Part shown: positions 11,200 through 19,940 of the stretch, one piece after another
Position numbering within the stretch: position 1 is the stretch's first letter
Layout of the letters: each line of letters starts with the position of its first letter
From: Bretschneidera sinensis
Taxonomy: Eukaryota; Streptophyta; Magnoliopsida; Brassicales; Akaniaceae
NCBI GenBank assembly: GCA_023935145.1
Contig: CM043702.1
Location: 104,421,588 to 104,485,587, forward strand
DNA length: 64,000 nucleotides
Direction: 5' to 3'
Program-made: the position numbers and the translations under genes
Notes under the pieces: generated by a model
The model's input: the letters and a program-made list of their open reading frames with translations, nothing else
What the model was told of the DNA's origin: nothing
Databases searched by the model: none

Positions 11200-11650
11200 T
11201 GATAGAACATTGGTTTACAGGTTCTGGTTTCCACTGGACAACTCCTAATGGGAGAGAATAGAAATAATGAAGAAGATTGTAGAGAGGAAACGAAACTATG
11301 TTTATTTATTAATACCTCAACTATGAGTTTACAACTACTTTTATAGCTCAATGGCTTAGTCTAGCATCTATTTACAGTTACAATCAAGAACATTACCTAA
11401 CTACACTAACTAACTACTAACAAATTTGTAAAAGAATGAACTAACTTCTTGGCTGCCTTTCCTCCCTTCTTAGTAGTCTTAAAGAACATAGTCCCTGGTC
11501 CATTTAGGAGCTTTCCTAATCCTTTTAGGAACTGTTGATCGCCCTGAGTTCATTTCCTTTGTTATCCTTAGCTTGTCCTGCTGCTGCTTCCAGTTCTGGT
11601 TCTAGTGCTAGCTATAAGTTCGTGGCTAATGTGAGCTGAATTTCTAATCA
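11200..11650 (-). repeat. Probable G2 5' LTR
   Basis: A 451-bp segment begins tgatagaac and ends tttctaatca on the plus strand, so its ends are inverted repeats (TGAT...ATCA). It lies upstream of G2 gag. On the minus strand it contains gctataaaagtag (about 11331-11343), a good TATA box. The bases beside it (aaagcacca) are only a poor match to a primer-binding site. No second copy remains in the window, so boundaries are tentative. Confidence 0.5.
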
Positions 11651-12833
11651 AACAATATTGGAGAAAAATTAAATCATATGAATTATTTTTGAGAAAAAAG
11701 AAGAATCTAACTCTTAGACTTCAAATAATTAAGATGTAAGAGGTAAATCATGCTTTTGGCGAGGAAAACGTCTATAAATTAAAGAAAGGACTGGAAAAAT
11801 GGACTACACGATAATGCTCTCTTATCTTTTCTTTTTCTTTTTTGCTGCGTTAATGGCCATGTCTTTTAAATTCTTCTTTTTTCACTTTAACATCAACCCA
11901 TAAATGCATCCACCCTAGTAGCACTGTATTCGTTATTATCTTTGCAATCACCAGATTAGCAGCTAAAAGATGTGGGCCCAACATGGGCCCGATCGTAGGC
12001 CCATAAAATTCTCTTCCTTTGATTGAACTTGTATGGTTATTTTAGGAAGCATGTTACATTTAGTTAATTGCCTAATTTTGATAAATGCCTCACATGATGG
12101 TTAATTGCACACTTAGAAAAAAAAAATGATAATGCCATGCCATGAAGAATGAATGCTTTCTTTGTTAAGCGCGTGCAAAAAGGTTAGAAATGTAAATAGA
12201 AGGAGCATGTGTACATCGCTTGGGCTTTTTATTTTGATCAGCATAATAGCTTTTAAGGTATCCATCAATGATGAACGTTGTGGGAGTGCTTCATTTTTTT
12301 CACTCTTAAGCGATATCTTGAATTTGAAATTTGGTTCCCGGGAATTTGTTGGTCATATTAATATTAATTTAAAAGTTAATATTAATATAACAATTCACTC
12401 ACAGGTGTTATTCAATCAGATTAAATAGATTGATGATAACTTCACGTTTTTCACATATAGTTGATAACATTTTCAATTTTCATAAATTTTTAAAAAAATA
12501 AAATATTTTTAAAAATAAATTTCATAATTTTTTCATTTTTGAGAACTTACAAAATTATTTATTTTTCATCCGAGACAGGTATCGACATATCTAATAGATG
12601 AAAAATGAATTATTTTAGTATGATGATGGTTGTAATTTACACATGTAACTCAAACAACTACAAAACTCATGTTAAGCTATATAATTTTATCATATATCCT
12701 ATATTGAGCATATTAATTAATACGTTAGTATTATAAAAAATAATACCTTTAGTTGTTTTTCCTTAATAGCAAAAAGGATTTCTTCATCTTTTAATATTTT
12801 CAAGTTTTAACCGATCAAGAGCCTATAATTAAG
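11651..12833. other. Unassigned AT-rich region
   Basis: No convincing gene is present. At 11971-12003 three TGGGCC/GGCCCA cores occur close together (gtgggcccaacatgggcccg), resembling plant site II (TCP) promoter elements, but no credible coding region adjoins. A short near-palindrome (atattaatattaa...ttaatattaatat) lies at about 12355-12393. Repetitive A/T tracts at 12480-12540 precede the inverted-repeat transposon. Confidence 0.4.
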
Positions 12834-13012
12834 TGTTTTTTCTTATTATGGGATTTTCAAAATTTTTAATTCCTTAAATTAGATTGTTTTAATCTTATTT
12901 TTTTAAATATAATTGTTTTTATCACATCATCAAATGTAAAATAAATAAATTATATCAATAATCTTTGTAGTTTGACATAAAATTTAAATTAATTTTTACG
13001 AAACTTATCTTT
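12834..13012 (+). repeat. Left terminal inverted repeat
   Basis: The outer end starts tgttttttcttattatggg. It pairs with the right arm over about 180 bases with scattered mismatches and small indels, the best conserved block being gattgttttaatcttat. Confidence 0.7.
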
Positions 13013-13137
13013 AAATTAATTGCCTCTAGCTACCTCTTCTTCCATCTAAACCACAAGTTTTTGACTCAATATGAACTAATCTAACAGTAACAAAACCTAT
13101 TCGAGATCTGCATAAACTACATTTATAATATTTCTGA

Positions 13138-13344
13138 AAAATTGATACTTTTGGCAAATTAACTGCTTGGCCAACGTGGTTCTACGAATCAAATTTCTCC
13201 AAGGTGGGGCGCTCTTCTTTTTACCAATTCAAGGACAGCAAAAATTTTGCCATTCCTGATGACTACTTCTTGGTAAAGGAAAGGACTCCATGCTATTTCT
13301 ATAGAGACCCTCTCATTGAAGCTCCTTCAATTAAAAATGAATAA
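13138..13344 (+). other. Coding-like segment inside the TIR element, possible captured gene fragment
   Basis: One frame is open for 68 codons to TAA at 13342-13344, with protein-like composition (for example LTAWPTWFYESNFSKVGR and IPDDYFLVKERTPCYFYRD) and higher GC than its surroundings. There is no start codon or obvious splice site. I do not recognise the protein. A transduplicated host exon would make the element Pack-MULE-like, but chance openness is not excluded. Confidence 0.3.
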
Positions 13345-13667
13345 CAACCACAAAGGGAATAACACAAAAAAAATTCTAGCTAAAAGTTTCATTGAAAAAG
13401 AATTGATACTTTCACAACGAAATATTTTTAGAAGAAAATTAAAGAGATAAGAGAGATGAAAGAGAGGTTAGAGAGAAATGACCTTTAAATGAAAAAAATA
13501 AATATTTAAAGAAAAATAATTAAGATTTATTTCAATCAACATATTAAAAGATAATTTTGGATTTTCATTTTTATTGTTGATTTAAGTTTTTTATTTAATT
13601 TACTGATTTATTTTTAAAATGAGCGTGGCTTGAAGAAGAAAGTCAAGTTAATGAAGAGCGGATTATA

Positions 13668-13847
13668 AAAATAGGTTTCATAAAAATTATTTTGAATTTT
13701 ATGTCAAAATACATAGACTATTGATATAATTTATTTGTTTTGCATTTGATGATGTAGTAAAAACAATCATGTTTAAAAAAAATAAGATTAAAACAATTCT
13801 ATATAAAAAATAAAAGATTTTAAAAACCTCGTATCAGGAAAAACTCG
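13668..13847 (-). repeat. Right terminal inverted repeat
   Basis: Reverse complement of the left arm. It contains catttgatgatgtagt and aataagattaaaacaat and ends ...aggaaaaactcg directly before the target duplication TAATTAAG. Confidence 0.7.
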
Positions 13848-13855
13848 TAATTAAG

Positions 13856-14596
13856 CATGTTAGAGAGCACCATTTGATAACAGACTTGTTCTGAGCCAAC
13901 AATAAGGTGGGATCTTAGTCAATTTCACAAAATTGGAATTTTTCTAATTTATTCAAAGCATAATAGTTATATTTGTTAAATATGTTAATTTTGATATTTT
14001 ATTTGCTTCTCTGATATTCATTTGGATGGGGAAGATGACTGGTACATTTTCAAAGGCTACGGTCGATAAAGATATATCCTCATCTAATTCTTTCGGAATT
14101 CTCTTTCTGTAACCTGAAGAAAAGAGAAGGAATCACAAATCTGCATCTTATGTTAAGTGATGCGTATGACATTTTTTATTTGCCGAAACGAAATCAAATA
14201 AATCAAGGAAAAATAGAATCCAATATATGAAATTCAACAAAAATCACTCAAAATGTCAATTTAATAATTAAAAATATACTCCATACTCAACAATCAACAA
14301 AAAAAAAAACCCTTAATGTAGGATTTTAATGAATATCCTTAATCCCATGTAATCACCATAAACGAGTATAAAATACCTAATAAACAATAAATAAAAAGAA
14401 TATATACCCTGTTTAGGATTCATGGTTGATGACGCAGCAGAATTTTCAATCAAACACAAGAAATAATCCATAGCTAACTAATATGTATTTACCCTCATTG
14501 TTCTCCTTGATACACTAGCCTTGATGAGATCGGCTTTTACTGGAAAATAAAATAAAATGATAGACTTCAAAATTCAAGTCAATCCGGGTATAGATG
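13856..14596. other. Unassigned AT-rich region with one exon-like minus-strand frame
   Basis: No gene is assignable. On the minus strand, 14114 down to 13953 is open for 54 codons after a good splice-acceptor-like tract (ttctcttttcttcag) and encodes YRKRIPKELDEDISLSTVAF. It could be an exon remnant; the family is unknown. The rest is A/T-rich and includes a short A run near 14300. Confidence 0.3.
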
Positions 14597-14828
14597 TGTT
14601 AGGCATGATAACCCAAGTTTAGGGAGAAACTTGGACTTGGAGAGTCCACCAAGCAAATGCCTAATATATGATATAGGAGACCATATGAATCCAAAAGCTT
14701 AAACTAATGGGTTCTGGTTCTACCACCATATATATGCCATTCACTTATCTAGTTTTTTTCTCCATGTAGGATTGATTTTCCACATCGCTTTACTCACACA
14801 TGAATATTCCCAACAATCTCCCCCTCAC
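14597..14828 (-). repeat. Small copia-type 3' LTR (219 bp) with polypurine tract
   Basis: On the minus strand a tract GTGAGGGGGAGAT (14816-14828) is followed by TGTTGGGAATATT...CATGCCTAACA (14815 to 14597), with ends TGTT/AACA. GGGGGAGATTGTTGG is the typical polypurine tract/LTR junction of plant copia elements. The LTR holds a tatatatgg TATA-like box. The adjoining interior (14829-15044) has no recognisable coding sequence and is cut by the G3 insertion, so this may be a TRIM- or LARD-like non-autonomous element. Confidence 0.55.
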
Positions 14829-15044
14829 GTGTGAGTTTCCATTGCTCTCTCTCACTAGCATGCTTATACCAACTCCAAACTCGCACGATAGTCCAACAGG
14901 CACACCTAGAAAGTCACCTGTTCTCTTATCGAGATCAAAGAACCACACACCGACTTTCAACAACGAGCTTCATAAACTTTACCTTGCGAACCACACAGAC
15001 TTCACCGTGCGAGCATCACCTTGCTTGCTACCCAAGTCACCTTG

Positions 15045-15912
15045 TGATGAGGACACGACTAACAAATGGCATCTTCCTATTCAAGTTCCAATTGGTCCAG
15101 TTACAAGGGCTTAAGCTAAAAGGTTCAAGGAAACTCTCAATGGGTTGATTCAACACATTTGGGCTAAGAACCATCTTTCGGGGCCCAAGGATGATGCTAT
15201 ACATGATCCACAAGGATGAGTTTCCATAATTCAAGCTTTGGAATAATCTAGTGACTCAAGATTGTGAATTAAAATCTTAGTTTCCAAAAATTGGAGACTT
15301 ACTCATTTTGGAGAGGCTCATTAAGGAAAATGGCTGGGTGCAATTTTTCTTATTACATTTTCTTAAATGTTTCCTTATTAATTTAATTGCTGAATTGTAA
15401 GGCTTGCATGTCAAGTTAGGTACTTTCCTTATTTGGACTTTAGGTTACCAGAATTCTATTTAGGTTTATTTCCTATTTCTTAGTTTTCTATTCCTACCAG
15501 AATTCTATTTAGGTTTATTTCCAATTTCTTAGTTTCCTTTTTCTAATTGGTTGCAAATTCTCATGTATTTAAATAGCCATTGGCTTTTTGGAATAAAACA
15601 ATTCAGATTTGATTCATACTTTTGGATAGAAAATTCTCTTTGGTTCTTTTAGAACTTCTGAACTTATTGGAATCTTCGTGGCGTTCATCTTTGACTCATC
15701 AATCAATCCTTCCATAATTGATTGTGGCATCTTCATTATACCAAGGTTCTTGCTTCAATATAAGCAACGGGTCGTGGTCTTAGTCTTCATTATACCAAGG
15801 TTCTTGCTTCAATATAAACAACGGGTCGTGGTCTCATATAAATCTGCTTCTAGACGATCTTTGAAGTCTTCTTGATCCATCAATTTCTTAGTTCTTGGCA
15901 TGGATCATATCA
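15045..15912 (+). repeat. G3 5' LTR, type I (868 bp)
   Basis: It runs tgatgaggac...ggatcatatca. It carries two copies of the ccagaattctatttaggtt module (about 15448-15540) and two of the module ending gcttcaatata(a/t)gcaacggg (about 15731-15835), which explains its length against G1. TATTTAAATAGCC at about 15570 is the probable TATA region. Confidence 0.92.
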
Positions 15913-15914
15913 GT

Positions 15915-15926
15915 TGGTATCACAAC
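15915..15926 (+). other. G3 primer-binding site (mutated)
   Basis: tggtatcacaac matches the initiator tRNA-Met complement tggtatcagagc except for changes in the last five bases, fitting post-insertion decay. Confidence 0.8.
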
Positions 15927-16384
15927 CTTCTAGTTGCAGGTTTGCTTATCTTTTGATTTGATTAAAAAAAAGTGAAAAAAAACAAAATTCGAAAAAAAAG
16001 AAGAACGAATTTGCAATTTAGAAAAAAAAAAACGTGAAAAAAAGGTGTGTGAAATTTAGATTCAAACCTTTCAATTCTTGTTTCAATTTCTCATCTTTGT
16101 TTCCTTGTATTCTAGCCTTTAAATCCGAAATTCTTTGTGAGTTATGGGTGAATTGTTGCTAGAAACTTTGATACTTGTTCGGTTAGTTTGATAAGAACCT
16201 ATAGAGGATTATTACAAGTGGAAAAAGGCAAGAGTGGTGAGCACATAAGAGGATAAAAGCCAATATGATTTTTTTTGTAAAAACACGAGTGAAATTGAAT
16301 GACTCATTCTTTGAGTGAAACACGTGAGGGAGTGTTTGAGGTCCTTTTGTTCTTTTTTTTTCTAACTTTGTTTTTGCATCAAAC

Positions 16385-16618
16385 ATGTCAGACAACAAGA
16401 ACAAAAATAATTCTGGAGATACGTCAGGAGAGGTTAATCCGAAGTTGCTCATGAAGGCTTTAATTGGTGAGATGAGGAGAGCATTGAGAACAGAGATGGA
16501 ACAGGTTCATGAGCAGATAGATCGGGTAGAGAATGCACGTGTGGGACAACAACAAAGCGCTCCTAGTATGCGTAGGAGGGAGAGAGTTGAAGATGAGGGA
16601 TACACTGCCCAAGGATAA
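16385..16618 (+). pseudogene. G3 gag N-terminal remnant (shared deletion)
   Basis: Starts MSDNKNKNNSGDTSGEV and keeps LLMKALIGEMRRAL and the EMEQVHEQIDRVENARV helix. It then passes directly from RRERVEDE to GYTAQG, which normally lies beyond the zinc knuckle. The roughly 230-residue capsid/nucleocapsid core is missing by the same junction as in G1 and G6. It ends at TAA 16616-16618. A 77-codon product could not build a particle by itself. Confidence 0.85.
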
Positions 16619-16625
16619 TTGTTGG

Positions 16626-17260
16626 TTGCAAGGAGAGCTCTAAGTGTGCAAATCAAAGAAGATGATGAAGTATAGTGAGAAAACATCTTTCATACTAGAT
16701 GCCACATTCAAAACAAGGTTTGTAGTGTGATTATTGATGGAGGTAGTTGTACTAACGTTGCTAGCAATACAACAGTTGAGAAATTAGGGCTGCCAACAAT
16801 TAAACATCCTCGACCTTACAAGTTGCAATGGCTCAATGATAGTGGTGAAGTGAGGGAGAACAAACCAGGTGTTAGTTTCCTTCCGGATTAGAAAATATGA
16901 AGATGAAGTTTTGTGTGATGTAGTTCTGATGCAAGCTGGACACTTGATACTAGGCCGACCATGGCAATTCGATCGGCTTGTTAAGCATGATGGCTTCACT
17001 AACAAATATTCGTTTGTAAGAAATCAAAGAACAATCACTCTAGTTCCTTTGACACCAAAGCAGGTTTATGAAGATCAAGTAAGGTTACAAAAAAAGAGTG
17101 AGCAAACAAAAGAGGGTGAGAAAAAGAGAACAAATGAAAATCAAAAAGCAAAAATGAGAGAGGCCAAAAAAATTGAGAGAGAAAATAAGAGAGCTGATTC
17201 GGCCATTGAGAGAAAAACAAATTTCTATGCAAAAACAAGTGAAATAAAAAGAGTGATGGT
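16626..17260 (+). pseudogene. G3 protease and charged linker
   Basis: The [10 protein letters not shown] protease site is encoded near 16735-16765. From 16869 a long frame gives LVSFRIRKYEDEVL, LILGRPWQFDRLVKHDG and LTPKQVYEDQVRLQ, then a Lys/Glu/Asn-rich linker (KEGEKKRTNENQ-like, about 17090-17210) ending IERKTNFYAKTSE. A stop (tagtgag near 16673) and a frame change near 16860 break the protease. Confidence 0.85.
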
Positions 17261-18264
17261 TTTAAATCATCCAATAATTGTACTTTTGTACAAAGAGGCG
17301 TTAAACACTAACCAATTTGACTCTCTTTTACAGGAGTTTGATGATATATTTCCCGAGGAGATTCCACATGGCTTACCTCCTATTCGAGGAATTGAACACC
17401 AAATCGATTTTGTGCCCAGTGCTACAATTCCCAACCGACCAGCCTATCGAAGCAATCCCGAGGAGACAAAGGAGCTACAAAGGCAGGTTAGTGAATTGAT
17501 GGAAACGGGGTACATAAGAGAAAGCATGAGCCTATGCACTTTTCTAGTGATTTTGGTTCCTAAAAAGGATGGGACGTGGAGAATGTGCATTGATTGCCGA
17601 GCAGTCAACAATATAACGGTAAAGTATTGACATCCTATTCCTCATTTAGATGATATACTAGATGAATTGCATGGTGCATGTGTATTCTCTAAGATTGATT
17701 TAAAAAGTGGATATCATCAAATAAGAATGAAAGAGGGTGATAAATAGAAAACTGCTTTTAAAATGAAATATGGTTTATATAAGTGGTTAGTTATGCCATT
17801 TGGACTTACAAATGCTCCAAGTACCTTCATGAGATTAATGAACCATGTTTTGCGAGCTTTTATAGGCAGATTCATTGTTGTTTATTTTGATGATATTATC
17901 ATTTATAGCACAAACTTAGATGATCATGTTGTGCATTTAAAATTAGTTTTGAATGTGCTTAGAAAAGAGAAGTTGTTTGCTAATATGAAGAAGTGCACTT
18001 TTTGCATCGAAAAGCTTGTGTTTTTTGGTTTTGTTGTGAGTGCACAAGGAATATAGGTTGATGAAGAGAAGATCCGTGCGATTAAAGAATAACCAAGTCC
18101 CACGAGTGTAGGTCAAGTTCGTAGTTGTCATGGCCTTGCTAGTTTTTATAGGAGGTTCGTGAAAGACTTTAGCAGTATTGCCACACCACTTACCGAAGTC
18201 ATCAAGAAGAATGTTGGATTCAAATGGGGAGACGAGCAAGAGAAGGCATTCCAATTGATCAAAG
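17261..18264 (+). pseudogene. G3 reverse transcriptase
   Basis: It continues in the frame open to 17630 ([27 protein letters not shown]). A TGA at about 17628 (tattgacat, normally tatcgacat) stops it, and further stops at about 17744 (aaatag) and 18054 break the rest. Motifs [12 protein letters not shown] and YFDDIIIYS (17763-18056) and [14 protein letters not shown] (18159 on) are intact. The domain ends at FQLIK (18264), where RNase H should begin. Confidence 0.9.
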
Positions 18265-18414
18265 TTTGCCGAGAGCTGATTTTTCAACTCGGATATTGGG
18301 TTTGGTTACACATGAGGAAAAAAAGATTTCTAACACAAAGGCATTCAAAGTTACTTCCTAAAGGAGATGAATATTTTTCTGTCCTTGAGCGCATCAATGA
18401 CAGTGCATACAAAT
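18265..18414 (+). pseudogene. G3 polyprotein C-terminal region, first part (after deletion type 1)
   Basis: Directly after FQLIK the sequence reads [18 protein letters not shown] and [19 protein letters not shown], normally found downstream of the integrase core. RNase H and integrase catalytic regions are therefore deleted in frame. The same junction occurs in G6 (about 34687) and G12 (about 62670). The C1 insertion follows after gcatacaaat at 18414. Confidence 0.85.
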
Positions 18415-19271
18415 TGTTGGTTTTTTGTCTAAGGTTTAAACATGGTTCAAACATGGTCAAGGTTTGAACAGGTCCAAACATGGTCCAAAGGTTGGTTAAT
18501 GTCCAAACCAATTGTGGGATATCAAAGTTCAGCAAGTTATAAGGTTGCACACATGTGTGTGCTTCAATTTTGAGCATGGGAAGGTCAGACACACTGCTGT
18601 GGAAGTTTCTGCCCACAGGCAGGAGGTGTGCGCACAGCATCAGGAGGCTGCAGCATCAGGTCAAGCCGCAGCACACAGCACCACATCAAAACGCACAGCA
18701 TCACTTGGAGAGTGATGAAGGGCTGAGATTAGAGGAAGAACATGATCAAAGGGTCAAGAATGATTAGCAAGATTGTCCAAGAATTAAGAGGCTATAAAAA
18801 GGGTTTCTTAGCCTCATTTCAAGTGGTGAAAAAGGTGTGTGAGAGAACCACACAGGTTGTGACATTGTGAGATCATTGTAAACACAAGAGAGAATTGTGT
18901 GAGAGACATAAACACAAGAGGGACTCTTGTAGTGAGGCTGGTTGTAAAGAAGAGAGGTTAGTAGAGAATTGATAGAAAGCATTGTAATAGGTCTATCACT
19001 TTCTCGTTCTCTTCTTGGTTCTTCAAGAACTTGGATTCTTGAAGGGGATTGCTGTAACTTTGTAAGAACCACTAAGATAGTGCAGAGAGTTCGGAGGAAC
19101 TCACGGGGACGTAGGCACATTGCCGAACCTCGACAACAAATTACTTGTCTTATTTCTTTCTTTGATTTTCTGTTCTTGTGTTCGATTGCAGAAATTCTTT
19201 CTACAAGTCATTCAAGACTTGGGTGTTTGGAAGGTCATCACCTGGGAATCTTGTCAAGGTGATTTCCAACA
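18415..19271 (+). repeat. C1 5' LTR (857 bp)
   Basis: Begins tgttggttttttgtctaagg and ends gtgatttccaaca, with perfect 6-bp terminal inverted repeats TGTTGG/CCAACA. A clear TATA box, gctataaaaagg, lies at 18791-18802, followed by repeated gtgtgagaga and aacacaagag motifs in the presumed leader. Confidence 0.95.
18793..18800 (+). promoter_or_regulatory. C1 LTR TATA box
   Basis: TATAAAAA in the 5' LTR; the 3' LTR has the same box at 23271-23278. Its mid-LTR position suits a U3 promoter. Confidence 0.75.
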
Positions 19272-19272
19272 G

Positions 19273-19284
19273 TGGTATCAAAGC
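19273..19284 (+). other. C1 primer-binding site
   Basis: tggtatcaaagc, one mismatch from the initiator tRNA-Met complement, one base after the LTR end. Confidence 0.85.
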
Positions 19285-19511
19285 ACAGCAGCTGGTTATC
19301 GGAACAAGAAGTAGAAGGTACGGAGCCAAGACTCCAAGAATCAAAGATCAAACTTCTTGGGTGAATCAAGAACGGTTAAAGATCAAGATCCGGTCGTGTT
19401 CTTGAAGGTTGATTCAAGAACGGTGTTAAAGATCCATCTTCGATCTGTGTTCTTGAGGTTAAAGAAAGTAGTTGTGGTTAGTGCACAAATCTGGGATCTT
19501 GTCCGCAAAAG

Positions 19512-19922
19512 ATGGCTTCAAATTTCTGTGTGGAGAAGTTTGATGGAAAGGGGGACTTTACCCTATGGAAGCGGAAGATCAAGGCGGTTCTAATGCAGCA
19601 GAAAGTGGACTTGGCTATTGGAGAAGATGATGCTTTTCCAGCAAGTGTCACGGAGGACCAGCGGACCGAGATGAAGAAGATGGCCTACAGCACCATTTTC
19701 TTGCACATGTCGGATAATGTCACAAGAGAGTGCGGAGACTCGGAAGATCCAGCTGCAATATGGAAGAAACTAGATGAGTTGTTTCTTGCCAAGACTCTCC
19801 CTAATAAGAGGTATCTTCGGAAACGAATCTTTGCTTTTAAATTTGATCCTAAGAAAGAGTTGCAAGATAATCTTGATGCCAAGAAAAGGAGTGCATCAAG
19901 TGGTAAAGAGCTGTTCTTTTAA
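19512..19922 (+). CDS. C1 gag N-terminal domain (136 codons, ends at in-frame TAA)
   Basis: Starts MASNFCVEKFDGKGDFTLWK, the start of plant copia gag, and continues with PAAIWKKLDELFLAKTLPNK and RIFAFKFDPKKELQDNLD. The capsid then breaks off into KKRSASSGKELFF: the usual second half of the domain is missing. TAA at 19920-19922 ends it, but this codon is in the same frame as the long downstream pol frame, so one stop separates gag from pol. The ATG is the first good start after the leader. Confidence 0.85.
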   Translation: MASNFCVEKFDGKGDFTLWKRKIKAVLMQQKVDLAIGEDDAFPASVTEDQRTEMKKMAYSTIFLHMSDNVTRECGDSEDPAAIWKKLDELFLAKTLPNKRYLRKRIFAFKFDPKKELQDNLDAKKRSASSGKELFF

Positions 19923-19940
19923 AGAAGGCCAGCAACTTGG

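Larger units (their letters stand above)
8285..11650 (-). mobile_element. Ty3/gypsy element G2, different family, 3'-truncated
   Basis: Leftwards from 11650 come a probable 5' LTR, gag, protease with DSGSTHNFI, reverse transcriptase and the start of RNase H; then the sequence ends at the LINE remnant. It differs from the G1 family in protease signature (DSG rather than DGG), gag sequence and LTR. The protease and GFLGLTSYYSKFV connection suggest a Reina- or Tekay-like chromovirus, but lineage is inferred. Many stops and frameshifts show it is old. Integrase and the 3' LTR are missing. Confidence 0.8.
12834..13847. mobile_element. 1.0-kb terminal-inverted-repeat DNA transposon (MULE- or hAT-like, non-autonomous)
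   Basis: Sequence 12834-13012 is the reverse complement, with moderate divergence, of 13668-13847; shared blocks include attgttttaatcttat and acatcatcaaatg. The element is flanked by an identical 8-bp direct repeat, TAATTAAG (12826-12833 and 13848-13855), the mark of cut-and-paste insertion. Long TIRs favour a Mutator-like element, while an 8-bp duplication favours hAT. No transposase is encoded. The 650-bp interior contains a coding-like stretch (13138-13344). Confidence 0.7.

Noticed and set aside
10908..11261. 117-codon plus-strand ORF
   Set aside because: It overlaps the G2 leader and LTR on the opposite strand and shows no domain.
12355..12393. Short AT palindrome as a MITE
   Set aside because: No target duplication or second copy visible; AT-rich sequence readily forms such palindromes.
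14800..15148. 104-codon ORF ending VPIGPVTRA
   Set aside because: The end is the known coding part of the G3 LTR; the front half is a chance frame through the interior of the small copia-type element.
18284..19262. ORFs within the C1 LTRs on both strands (repeated near 22867-23740)
   Set aside because: They occur identically in both LTRs and have no protein-like motifs; chance frames in an LTR.
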